The notes under the pieces were generated by a model, which worked only from the letters and a program-made list of their open reading frames with translations, was not told the DNA's origin and searched no databases. Both the position numbers and the translations under genes were made by a program. Positions 17,744 to 25,818 of a stretch of 64,000 bases of DNA are shown one piece after another. The DNA is from Martinezella tropici. GTDB taxonomy: Bacteria > Pseudomonadota > Alphaproteobacteria > Rhizobiales > Rhizobiaceae. The DNA is taken from positions 310,001 through 374,000 of the forward strand of contig JUHI01000003.1 in the NCBI GenBank assembly GCA_000799755.1. The letters are read 5' to 3'. How positions within the stretch are numbered: position 1 is the first letter of the stretch; the number at the start of each line of letters is the position of its first letter.

Positions 17744-18748
17744 TCAGGCTGCATTGCTGTAGCGGTTACCGGCCGCCGGCAAACCAAATCGGCTTCTCAG
17801 TGTACCGCTCGCGACCGGACCAACAGAGGCCCGAGCCCTCAACGCCGGAATGAGCTCGTCGACCACATGTGCCGCCTGCGTCGCGGGATCGCTGAGAAGC
17901 AGGCGAATAGCGCGGACACCGAGCCTCCCGAGCTCCCCAAGCTGCGCCGCATAGTCGTCCACCGATTTCGACGCGGCATCGATCACGATATCCGCAATGA
18001 ACGCACGCGCCCTATTCTCGTCCGCGCCACGGATAGTCTCTATGGCCGCCGCGATGTCCTTGCCCTCGTTATGGAGAAAGACGACATCGGCAGCCGAGGC
18101 CAAGGACGTGTTCTCGCCATGACGATAGGTCGTCGCGATCACCGGCTGCCCCTGCGGCGGACGCGGGGTGATCGAAGGGCCGAGAACCTGGAATGCACTG
18201 CCCTGGAAATTGATGTAGTGCAGTTTCGAACCATCCAGAAAGCGCTGGCTTTCCCGGTCTCGAATGATTGCACCTTCCTCCCAGCTGTCCCATAGCCGTC
18301 GAACGACTTCGACCGCATCCACCGCGTCATGCCGTAAAGCGGAGGGTTCGGTCGCAGGAAATCCGTTAAGTCTACCGGTGGCTTGCCGCGCATGCGAAGC
18401 CCTGGTCCCACCATATTGTTGGACCAGCAAACCTGCCCTGCCCTCGCTTACGAAATCCAGCGTTGCGACGGCCGTCGAAATGTGAAACGGCTCCAGAAAA
18501 TTGATGGCCGCGCCGGCGATGATTCCTGTGCTGGAACTGCGCGCCGCGATCCAGTTTGCAAGCAGCAGCGCATCCAGTCCATCGCCATCGGAACGGGCAA
18601 AGCCATCGTCCAACGTTACGAAATCGACCACGGTGTCGACGCGCGCAATAAGTGCCCGCCAGGAGTTTTTCTGGGCATCACGCAGATTACGTGAATGCGC
18701 CGCGACGTCGAAGCCGATGCCAACCCTGAGACCATATGGATGCGTCAT
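17744..18748 (-). CDS. Luciferase-like (LLM) flavin-dependent oxidoreductase
   Basis: A 334-residue LLM-fold protein. It carries DAVDAVEVVRRLWDSWEEGA and a YINFQGSAFQVLGPS segment typical of small LLM oxygenases that work beside NtaA-type enzymes (YtmO-like), plus FVSEGRAGLLVQQYGGT in the expected place of the flavin-binding core. It should oxidise a small organic substrate with FMNH2 from a partner reductase. It lies 20 bp upstream of the NtaA-type gene and 91 bp downstream of the acetyltransferase gene, so the three are probably one operon. No reductase is encoded nearby. Confidence 0.82.
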   Translation of the reverse strand: MTHPYGLRVGIGFDVAAHSRNLRDAQKNSWRALIARVDTVVDFVTLDDGFARSDGDGLDALLLANWIAARSSSTGIIAGAAINFLEPFHISTAVATLDFVSEGRAGLLVQQYGGTRASHARQATGRLNGFPATEPSALRHDAVDAVEVVRRLWDSWEEGAIIRDRESQRFLDGSKLHYINFQGSAFQVLGPSITPRPPQGQPVIATTYRHGENTSLASAADVVFLHNEGKDIAAAIETIRGADENRARAFIADIVIDAASKSVDDYAAQLGELGRLGVRAIRLLLSDPATQAAHVVDELIPALRARASVGPVASGTLRSRFGLPAAGNRYSNAA

Positions 18749-18838
18749 GTGAAGTCCTGTTTCGTCATGATTGTGAGCCGGGGGGCAGATCCCGGTATTC
18801 TCCGGGATTTACTGAGGTCATTGGCGGTGCCACGATTG

Positions 18839-19465
18839 TCAGGCCGCAGAGGTTTCGTGAGCGGCAAGGCGGGCGACGATCAGTTGCTCCTGCGCAGCCT
18901 TCAATGCAGTCACGCGCTGCGTGGCCTCCTCGAAGGAAGCCGCAGGTGGGTAGATTGGCGTTACCCCGGGCTCTCCAGCCTTCTCGCCGATATGCTTTTC
19001 GAAAGGCAGAGAACGATAGAGGCTTGGGTCGACAGTCGGGTCGAAAAGCGGGCGATAGCCGAGCGACAGATAGAATGCGAGGGCTTCCGGCTGGCGGAAG
19101 CCGGTGCTGAGATAGGCGCGGGTGTAACCGAGTTGGCCAGCGCTCTCCTCGATCGCGGCCATGATGCGGCGCGCCAGCCCCTGCCGCCGCAGATCCGGAT
19201 GAGTCCAAATCCGCTTGAATTCGGCAGTCTCATCGTCATGGCTCATGAAAGCGCCGCCGGCAATGGTTTGCCCATCGCGCCGCAGCAGAAGAAAATCACC
19301 AAGCGGCGGCGAGAAAAGCGCGCTTGGATAGCGCATGATTTCCGCTCGTGCACCGCCTGGGCGGCTCGCAGCGCCATATCTGGCATTGTACTCGCTAGCG
19401 AGGCCGTCGATCAACGGCTCCGCCGCCGGGTCCAGCAGGGACGACCGGATAATGATATCGCTCAT
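18839..19465 (-). CDS. GNAT-family N-acetyltransferase
   Basis: A 208-residue acetyltransferase. The acetyl-CoA pyrophosphate loop is HPDLRRQGLARRIM (about residue 90) and the C-terminal part of the fold shows GFRQPEALAFYLSLGY (about 122). A 65-residue tail beyond the GNAT fold is predicted helical and unassigned. It is first in the operon with the two LLM monooxygenases; in the Bacillus S-modified-cysteine pathway an acetyltransferase protects the amino group before the monooxygenase acts, and this gene could do the same here. Antibiotic-type acetylation cannot be excluded. Confidence 0.8.
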   Translation of the reverse strand: MSDIIIRSSLLDPAAEPLIDGLASEYNARYGAASRPGGARAEIMRYPSALFSPPLGDFLLLRRDGQTIAGGAFMSHDDETAEFKRIWTHPDLRRQGLARRIMAAIEESAGQLGYTRAYLSTGFRQPEALAFYLSLGYRPLFDPTVDPSLYRSLPFEKHIGEKAGEPGVTPIYPPAASFEEATQRVTALKAAQEQLIVARLAAHETSAA

Positions 19466-20021
19466 GCTATGTCTCCAAACAATGCTCAGAAGGTTGCCGG
19501 CGGCGGTCGTTAGGGCCCCGCACCCGGCGGCGGCCCTCCAAACTCCGTGGAGCGCTTCGTAAGCTGAGCATGCACGATCGACGGGTCGTTTCGCACGGCA
19601 CGATCTTTCATTGTGCGGTCGATGATTGAAACATCATTGCCTGATTCAATTACCTATTAAAATTATAGATTATATCGGCAAACTTGCACGATTGGCGAAG
19701 AGCTGGCCCTTATGTCCTGCAGCCTCCCCGCAAAGCCAAATCACCGGTCTGCTCCTTTCATTCGGCGCCCCGCTCGATCCTCGAGAGCGGGCAGTCACGC
19801 ATGGTGAGAATATGCGCGCATCGGGCTGAAATCCGCGGAGCCTTGCGCGGGTCTGCAACGCACGACATGATTATTCGCTGGATATGCGAACAGACAATAA
19901 GGAGTGATCGAAGTCGTCATCCCTGTTGATTTCATTGGTGTCTTTAAGCATCCATGAGTCGATTGACTATCGCGACAATGCGAATCCGCGCGCAAACCGG
20001 CATCCAAGGAGCCAGAAGCAC
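19466..20021. other. 556-bp gap between divergent acetyltransferase genes
   Basis: No convincing gene is seen. A GC-rich block at 19500-19560 has short self-complementary stretches. An AT-rich block at 19620-19680 has a loose inverted repeat ATTGAA (19625-19630) / TTCAAT (19645-19650) and could hold promoters for both flanking genes. AAGGAGCC at 20006-20013 is the ribosome site of the rightward gene. Confidence 0.4.
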
Positions 20022-20474
20022 ATGGTCGAATTCCGAAGAGCGAGGCACGACGACCTCCCTGCAATCGTGATGCTGCTTGCCGAGGACGATCTCGGCGCGG
20101 GCAGAGAAGACCCAAGCCTCCCGATTCAGGAAGCCTATGAAACGGCCTTCGCCGCCATCGCTGCCGATCCAAACCAATTTCTGGCGGTCGCGACCGACAA
20201 TGGCACCATCATAGGCACGCTGCAGATCACGATCATACCCAACATATCGCGAATGGGCGCACTGCGCGGGCAGATCGAGGGCGTCAGGATCGCTGCTTCC
20301 CACCAGGGAAAGGGACTTGGCGGCCAGGCATTTGAATGGGCATTCGAGTATTGCCGTTCCAGAGGCTGTGTTCTGATCCAATTGACCAGCGACAAGTCAC
20401 GTTCTGACGCTCATCATTTCTACGAAAAGCTCGGATTTGTCGCCAGCCACACGGGCTTCAAGAAAATCATTTGA
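20022..20474 (+). CDS. GNAT-family N-acetyltransferase
   Basis: A 150-residue single-domain GNAT protein. It starts VEFRRARHDDLPAIVMLLAED, has the acetyl-CoA loop SHQGKGLGGQAFEWAFEYCR (about 89-108) and ends HHFYEKLGFVASHTGFKK, the usual terminal strand. The ATG at 20022 is preceded by AAGGAGCC; an upstream in-frame start at 19926 has no ribosome site and adds residues unlike the family. Such compact enzymes often acetylate amino acids, phosphinothricin-like compounds or protein termini; the substrate here is unknown. It is transcribed alone. Confidence 0.87.
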   Translation: MVEFRRARHDDLPAIVMLLAEDDLGAGREDPSLPIQEAYETAFAAIAADPNQFLAVATDNGTIIGTLQITIIPNISRMGALRGQIEGVRIAASHQGKGLGGQAFEWAFEYCRSRGCVLIQLTSDKSRSDAHHFYEKLGFVASHTGFKKII

Positions 20475-20670
20475 GGAAAATCTGAAGACGTAGCGGCAGC
20501 TTCGCGGACTTATCCTGCTGCACGCCATTCCGACACAACAAGTTAGCGGCCAGAGCCGCCTGTTTCCGCTGGAGCAATCCCAACGGAAACGCATAGCAAT
20601 TTTCCATGCGGTATCGCGTAAGGACGAGGGTTTGGATGCCTTTCTCATCTCGAAGAAGAACGGAAAGATC

Positions 20671-20862
20671 CTAGTCTTCCCCCTCAGTTCGGCAGTAGGG
20701 CGGATGGGCGAACCGGCTGGCCACGCCAAAGTCGAGCAATCCTACCTTGGCCAGGGCTCGGTCAATTTCAGCTTCCAGGAGTTCCATCACCTCCACGACG
20801 CCATCCTCCACGTTGACAGGCAGACCGAAGAGTACGGCTCAGCGGATGACATCAGGGGCTTT
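20671..20862 (-). pseudogene. Decayed C-terminal fragment of an FMN-dependent alpha-hydroxy-acid dehydrogenase
   Basis: Reading the minus strand from about 20862 gives APDVIR, a stop, then AVLFGLPVNVEDGVVEVMEL and LEAEIDRALAKVGLLDFG before a stop at 20671. This matches the end of lactate/mandelate-type alpha-hydroxy-acid dehydrogenases, which read roughly GADxVLxGRxxLxGL...GVxxVLxxLxxEIxxxMALxG. Only about 55 codons remain, with an internal stop and no upstream catalytic part, so the gene was cut off by rearrangement. The remaining 20475-20670 shows nothing recognisable. Identification is from memory of the family and should be confirmed by a protein search. Confidence 0.5.
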
Positions 20863-20973
20863 ATTCCCTAATCGGGCCGGGGCAGCCGCGCAGACATCTC
20901 CATGGCTGTTTCGCCGTGGCCCTCGCGAATTGCCGGGCCACGGCGCGCATTTGCTGAGATCGGCTTCGCGCCG

Positions 20974-22278
20974 TCATGTTCTCCTGATCAGGTTTTCGGG
21001 AAGAGGCGATGCTCCTTTGCGTGTGATGGAATATTGCACGACCAGCACCAGCAGCGCCGTGATCGCAAGGCAGAATGCCAGGAAGAACATCGGCGCCGTG
21101 GCGCTGCCGGTGGCATCGCGAATCCAGGGAACGACATTCTGGGCGATGAACCCGCCGAGATTGCCCACGGAATTGATCGCTGCCAATCCTGCTGCGGCAC
21201 CGGCGCCCTTCAGGAACTTCGACGGCAGGTTCCAGAAGACCGGCTGTCCTGCAAAGATCCCGGCGGCGGCAACGCACAGAAACGCGAATTGCAGCGTATG
21301 GTTGGTCAGGATGGCGGATGCGACGAGGCAGACGATGCCGACCAGAGCGGGACCGACGATATACGGCGTCTGAGATCTCGATCGGGCAGCCGCAGTGGGC
21401 ACGACATAAAGACCGATCGCAACCAGAACCCATGGAATGATGTTGAGAAATCCATTCGACAGGTTATCGAAGCCAAAGCTTTTCACGATCGTCGGCAGCC
21501 AGTAGCTCAATCCATAGGCGGACAGCGGAAAGCCTATGAAGCAGACGGACATCAGCAGTACTCGGGCATCCAGTAGCGCCGCCAGCGGATTGCCGCTATG
21601 GCTGTCGATCCCGACATCCTCGGATGCCAGTCGCTGCGCCAGCCAGGCCTTTTCCGTGTTGTCGAGAAAAGCCGCCTGTTCCGGCCTGTCCGGAAGCAGG
21701 AAAAGCGTGGCAATTCCGGCAAGCACGGCCGGAACGCCGGTTGCAAGGAAGACCCATTCCCATCCGGCAAAACCAAGTATGCCATCGAGGTTGAGGAGTG
21801 TCCCGCCGAGCGGCGCGCCGACCGCGTTTGCAACTGCGCTGAAGATCATGAACAATCCGACCATCTTGCCGCGATGTTCGGACGGATACCAGAGCGTCAG
21901 AAGATAGAGCACACCGGGGAAGAAACCTGCCTCGCACGCACCGAGCAGAAAGCGCAGAATGTAAAACATCGTCGCGTTGGCTGTGAATGCGAGCGCGATG
22001 GTTACGATACCCCATGACACCAGGATGCGCGCAAACCATTTGCTCGCGCCGAACCGGGTCAGCAAAAGATTGCTCGGCACCTCGAAAATGAAATAACCGA
22101 TGAAGAACAGCGATGCTCCCAGCCCATAGGCATATTCGCTGAGGCCGAGCGCATCGACCATTTGCAATTTTGCGAAACTGACATTCTGACGGTCGATGTA
22201 GGCGATCAAGTAAAGCAAGCCCAGCCAGGGCATCAGTCGCCAAGTGATCTTGGCAACCAGGTCTTTTTCGGAAACCAT
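20974..22278 (-). CDS. MFS transporter, anion:cation symporter (tartrate/phthalate) family
   Basis: A 434-residue, 12-helix permease. The opening KITWRLMPWLGLLYLIAYID RQNVSFAKLQM (split here by length), GASLFFIGYFIFEVPSNLLL and FLLGACEAGFFPGVLYLLTL are hallmarks of the ACS family that imports organic acids such as tartrate, galactonate and hydroxy-acids. It is 36 bp downstream of the IlvD/Edd dehydratase gene and co-directional, so it probably imports that enzyme's sugar-acid substrate. The reading frame ends at 20974; an alternative overlapping frame continuing to 20861 is not part of it. Confidence 0.9.
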   Translation of the reverse strand: MVSEKDLVAKITWRLMPWLGLLYLIAYIDRQNVSFAKLQMVDALGLSEYAYGLGASLFFIGYFIFEVPSNLLLTRFGASKWFARILVSWGIVTIALAFTANATMFYILRFLLGACEAGFFPGVLYLLTLWYPSEHRGKMVGLFMIFSAVANAVGAPLGGTLLNLDGILGFAGWEWVFLATGVPAVLAGIATLFLLPDRPEQAAFLDNTEKAWLAQRLASEDVGIDSHSGNPLAALLDARVLLMSVCFIGFPLSAYGLSYWLPTIVKSFGFDNLSNGFLNIIPWVLVAIGLYVVPTAAARSRSQTPYIVGPALVGIVCLVASAILTNHTLQFAFLCVAAAGIFAGQPVFWNLPSKFLKGAGAAAGLAAINSVGNLGGFIAQNVVPWIRDATGSATAPMFFLAFCLAITALLVLVVQYSITRKGASPLPENLIRRT

Positions 22279-22314
22279 CGATCTCCTCCTTTTATGGTTC
22301 TGAATGATTATGGA

Positions 22315-24036
22315 TTAATGGCTCTCGCGCGGTACTTTTGCGCCGCGTCCTCCGACGAGGAAATCGAGATCAGCGCCGGTATCGGCCTGCATGACCGTTC
22401 GTACATAGAGCCCTTGATATCCGGTGGTCATTGGCGGTACCGGCTCCTTCCAGGCCGCCCGACGTCTCGCAAGCTCCTCGTCCGGCACGTCCAGCACCAA
22501 TGTGCGGGCTTCGACATCGAGCGCGATGAAATCCCCTTGCTCGACAAGCGCCAGCGGGCCGCCGGCTGCAGCTTCCGGCGATACGTGCAGGACCACAGTT
22601 CCGTAGGCGGTGCCGCTCATACGGCCATCGGAAACGCGCACCATGTCGCGTACGCCCTTCTCCAGCAGTTTGCTCGGCAAAGCCATATTGCCGACCTCGG
22701 CCATGCCGGGATAACCGCGCGGACCGGCGCCCTTCAGGACGAGAACGGAATTCTCGTCGACATCGAGGTTCGGATCATCGATCCTCGCATGGAAATCCTC
22801 GATGTTCTCGAAGACGACGGCGCGGCCGCGATGGCGCATCAGATGCGGCGATGCCGCCGATGGCTTGAGCACCGCGCCATCAGGCGCGAGATTGCCCTTG
22901 AGGACGGCAATTCCGCCGCTGTCGACGAGCGGATTTGCGCGGCGGCGGATCACGTCGCGATTGTGATTGACGACATCGGCAATGTTCTCGCCGACGCTTC
23001 CCCCCGAAACGGTCAGCGCATCGAGGTGGAGAAGATCTGCGATTTCCTTCATGACTGCCGGGATGCCGCCGGCATAACAGAAGTCCTCCATGAGATACTT
23101 TCCCGACGGCATCAGGTCGACGATCGTCGGCACGTCGCGGCCAAGCCTGTCCCAGTCCGCCAGCGACAGGTCGACCCCGATACGCCCGGCGATAGCAAGC
23201 AGATGAACGACAGCATTGGTCGACCCACCGACCGCGCCATTGATCTTGATGGCATTTTCGAAGGCCTGCCGCGTGAGGATCTTCGAAAGCCGCATGTCTT
23301 CCTTGACCATCGCAACCGCGCGACGCCCGGTCATGCGGGCGAGACGCGCGCGCCGGGCATCGACGGCTGGCCACGCCGCGTTGGTCGGCAGGGCAACGCC
23401 CAAAGCCTCCACCATCGACGCCATGGTCGAAGCCGTCCCCATGGTCATACAGTGGCCGGGCGAGCGTGACATGGCGCTTTCCGCATCCATGAATTCCTGT
23501 CGGCTCATGGTGCCCGCCCTCACCTCTTCGGAGAACTTCCAGACATCCGTGCCGGAGCCGATCGGCTTGCCGCGGAAATTGCCGTTCAGCATCGGGCCAC
23601 CGGAAATGACGATCGTCGGCAGATCGCAGCTTGCCGCACCCATCAGCAGAGACGGCGTGGTCTTGTCGCAGCCGGCCATCAAGATGACGCCGTCCATGGG
23701 ATTGCCGCGGATCGCCTCTTCGACATCCATGGACGCGAGGTTCCTGAAGAGCATCGCCGTCGGGCGCAGATTGGACTCGCCGCAAGAGAAGACCGGAAAC
23801 TCGAGCGGCAATCCGCCAGCTTCCAGAACGCCCGCCTTTATATGCGTGACGAGCTCGCGGAAATGAGCATTGCAGGGCGTAAATTCCGAAAACGTGTTGC
23901 AGATACCGATGACGGGACGGCCGTCGAATACGTCGTCGGGCAGACCGCCATTCTTCATCCACGAGCGATGGATGAAACCATCCTTGTCCACGCCGCCGAA
24001 CCACGCCTGCGACCTTCGCTTTGCATCCTTCGTCAT
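22315..24036 (-). CDS. IlvD/Edd-family sugar-acid dehydratase (arabinonate dehydratase-like)
   Basis: A 573-residue Fe-S dehydratase. Likely cluster ligands are C55 (FSEFTPCN), C123 (MAGCDKTTPS) and C196 (SPGHCMTMGT); their spacing matches what I recall of the Rhizobium leguminosarum L-arabinonate dehydratase, offset by four residues. The C-terminal VRVSDGRMSGTAYG holds the catalytic serine region. It should convert an aldonate (L-arabinonate, D-fuconate or similar) into the 2-keto-3-deoxy acid. It is first in a minus-strand pair with an MFS permease and faces a GntR regulator across a promoter with a TTTGT-TAT-ACAAA site. A DapA-family enzyme 0.9 kb away could take the product. Confidence 0.9.
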   Translation of the reverse strand: MTKDAKRRSQAWFGGVDKDGFIHRSWMKNGGLPDDVFDGRPVIGICNTFSEFTPCNAHFRELVTHIKAGVLEAGGLPLEFPVFSCGESNLRPTAMLFRNLASMDVEEAIRGNPMDGVILMAGCDKTTPSLLMGAASCDLPTIVISGGPMLNGNFRGKPIGSGTDVWKFSEEVRAGTMSRQEFMDAESAMSRSPGHCMTMGTASTMASMVEALGVALPTNAAWPAVDARRARLARMTGRRAVAMVKEDMRLSKILTRQAFENAIKINGAVGGSTNAVVHLLAIAGRIGVDLSLADWDRLGRDVPTIVDLMPSGKYLMEDFCYAGGIPAVMKEIADLLHLDALTVSGGSVGENIADVVNHNRDVIRRRANPLVDSGGIAVLKGNLAPDGAVLKPSAASPHLMRHRGRAVVFENIEDFHARIDDPNLDVDENSVLVLKGAGPRGYPGMAEVGNMALPSKLLEKGVRDMVRVSDGRMSGTAYGTVVLHVSPEAAAGGPLALVEQGDFIALDVEARTLVLDVPDEELARRRAAWKEPVPPMTTGYQGLYVRTVMQADTGADLDFLVGGRGAKVPRESH

Positions 24037-24067
24037 GATTGCCTCATTTTGTATTATGATTTATATT

Positions 24068-24080
24068 TTTGTTATACAAA
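24068..24080. promoter_or_regulatory. GntR/FadR-type operator in dehydratase / GntR divergent promoter
   Basis: TTTGT-TAT-ACAAA is a perfect 5-bp-arm palindrome with a 3-bp centre, the shape of FCD-subfamily GntR operators. A second TTGTAT half lies at 24049-24054, pairing with ATACAA at 24074-24079. The site is between the dehydratase start (24036) and the regulator start, in a strongly AT-rich stretch. Confidence 0.6.
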
Positions 24081-24137
24081 TTGACGCGTGCGGTCAAGCG
24101 CAACTGCGCTTGTGACCACAAGCCGAAGACGCTAGAA

Positions 24138-24908
24138 ATGTCTCGATTTTGGGAAAAGCATATGGCCGGGATGACTTCGGATGCCGACGACGCGAGCGTC
24201 GGCACGAACAAGAGATACCACGATGCAATCGTGCAGACTTTAGGCGAACGAATCGTCGGCGGCGCGCTTGCAGCCGGCGCGTCCATCGGAACGGAGCAGG
24301 AGCTTTGCGATTATTTCGGGACGTCGCGCACCGTCATCCGGGAGGCTATCAAGATCCTGTCGGCCAAGGGCCTTCTCGAAAGCCGCCCGAGAAGCGGTAC
24401 CAGGGTGACCGATCACGCCGAATGGCTTCTGCTTGATCCGCAGGTTCTCGCATGGCGGCTCGGAGCGGAGAGCGGCAGCGAGCGGGCACGTATCGACCTC
24501 TATGAACTCAGGCAATCCTTCGAACCGGCAGCAGCGGAGCTTGCCGCCGCGCGCGCGACGCCACAGACGCTACAGAAGATGAAACATGCCCTGCTCGGCA
24601 TGACCCTCGCCTCGACGGCGGACGAAAAGATCGAACACGATCTTGCGTTTCACACCGCGATTTTGGCAGCAACCGGCAACGCCTTCTATCTGGCATTGGG
24701 ATCGTTGATTTCTGCAGGTCTGAAACATGTCTTCAAGGTAGGGCTGCAGCGTACGGCGAAGGAAGACGAACGCTGGATACGCCGTCACCAGAATGTCTAC
24801 GAAGCCATCGCCGGCGCCGATGGCCCCGGAGCGGCCGAGCAGATGAGGAACCTGCTGCGCGAAGCGCTGGAGGTCCAGAAGCTCGAACTGCCGCAATCCG
24901 AAGGCTAG
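24138..24908 (+). CDS. GntR-family (FCD) transcriptional regulator
   Basis: About 256 residues from the ATG at 24138. The GntR winged helix is clear: GASIGTEQELCDYFGTSRTV and REAIKILSAKGLLESRPRSG. The C-terminal half is an all-helical FCD ligand domain with HDLAFHTAILAATGN and HQNVYEAIAGAD, whose histidines usually hold a metal that helps bind an organic acid. The start is uncertain: ATGs at 24138, 24162 and 24171 are all in frame and none has a strong ribosome site. It is divergent from the dehydratase and should repress it until the sugar acid is present. Its end is 13 bp from the convergent DapA-family gene. Confidence 0.88.
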   Translation: MSRFWEKHMAGMTSDADDASVGTNKRYHDAIVQTLGERIVGGALAAGASIGTEQELCDYFGTSRTVIREAIKILSAKGLLESRPRSGTRVTDHAEWLLLDPQVLAWRLGAESGSERARIDLYELRQSFEPAAAELAAARATPQTLQKMKHALLGMTLASTADEKIEHDLAFHTAILAATGNAFYLALGSLISAGLKHVFKVGLQRTAKEDERWIRRHQNVYEAIAGADGPGAAEQMRNLLREALEVQKLELPQSEG

Positions 24909-24921
24909 AAGCAAATCGGCG

Positions 24922-25818
24922 TCAGAAAGATCCGAGCCTCGTCGCATGCGAGGCTACGAGCGCTTCGCCGAATGGCGTCGGACGCATGGCGGGCGCGCGA
25001 TCCCGAACCGAGAGCTCTGCCCGCTCCGCAAACAGCCGCTTGCCGTAGCACATCAGATGCTCAATCCCCTGCATGACGGCAACGGCGGATGGAAGCATGG
25101 CTCGATAGATCTCCTCGGCGCGGGCCTCGTCTCCATCGCGAAAGGCGCTGTATGCCTTGACCGCGTAATCGATGAGATCGGGTGCGAGAATATAGCCAAC
25201 GCAACCGGCCCGCAGCCCATCAAGCAGTTCCAGACCGCCTCGGCCGTTGAAGACCGGCACGCCCTTGCCGATCGCCTGCATCAGCGCCTCGACCTCGACA
25301 GCCGACCCTTCCGCCTTGAGCACCCTCACATTGGGATGGGCGGCGCGCAGTGCCGCGAGATCCGGCCCCGTCAGCCCCCGGCCGAGAAAGGCGGGCGCGT
25401 TCTGGATCGCAACCGGCAGCCTCGTCGCATCCGCGACGCGGCCGAAAAAGTCGATATATTCCTTTGCCCCGAATGAACCGACCGGCGGCGGCTGGAGTAT
25501 CACCCAGTCGGCGCCAACCTTCTCCGCATGCCGGACCTGCTCGATCTGCTCGGCAACCGAGGTGCCGAAGATCGTGAAGGCGAGCGGCAGACGGCCGGCA
25601 TTGTCCTCGGCAAGCCAGTCCATCACCGTGCGCCGTTCAGCGGCCGTCAATTTGGAAACCTCGGTGGCAAGGCCAAGCGCGGCAAGACCATGGACACCTG
25701 CCGCCACGCAGATTTCCGTCTGCCGCTTCATCGCCGCCCTGTCGAGCTTCTCATCGCTATCGAAGAGGGCATAGAGGATCGCGTGAATGCCGTGCAGTTT
25801 CTCAGGTTCGAATGTCAT
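24922..25818 (-). CDS. DapA-family lyase/dehydratase, probably for a 2-keto-3-deoxy sugar acid
   Basis: A 298-residue TIM-barrel protein of the dihydrodipicolinate synthase/NAL superfamily. The Schiff-base lysine is K168 (NVRVLKAEG). The G-x-T-x-E entry loop is GLATEVSKL (49-57). The conserved YNxP tyrosine is replaced by glutamine: IQNAP, Q139, which argues against DapA itself and is seen in sugar-acid-handling relatives. I chose the ATG at 25818, which overlaps the upstream MFS gene by 17 bp; a start at 25860 would overlap more. It is the second gene after an MFS permease and near an arabinonate-type dehydratase, so it may dehydrate or cleave 2-keto-3-deoxyarabonate or a homologue. Confidence 0.82.
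   Translation of the reverse strand: MTFEPEKLHGIHAILYALFDSDEKLDRAAMKRQTEICVAAGVHGLAALGLATEVSKLTAAERRTVMDWLAEDNAGRLPLAFTIFGTSVAEQIEQVRHAEKVGADWVILQPPPVGSFGAKEYIDFFGRVADATRLPVAIQNAPAFLGRGLTGPDLAALRAAHPNVRVLKAEGSAVEVEALMQAIGKGVPVFNGRGGLELLDGLRAGCVGYILAPDLIDYAVKAYSAFRDGDEARAEEIYRAMLPSAVAVMQGIEHLMCYGKRLFAERAELSVRDRAPAMRPTPFGEALVASHATRLGSF

Noticed and set aside
16423..17853. 476-codon plus-strand open frame
   Set aside because: It is exactly antisense to the NtaA-type monooxygenase, has no ribosome site and no family-like segments.
20861..20973. C-terminal extension of the MFS permease
   Set aside because: It is in a different frame from the permease; the permease frame stops at 20974 after a normal C terminus.
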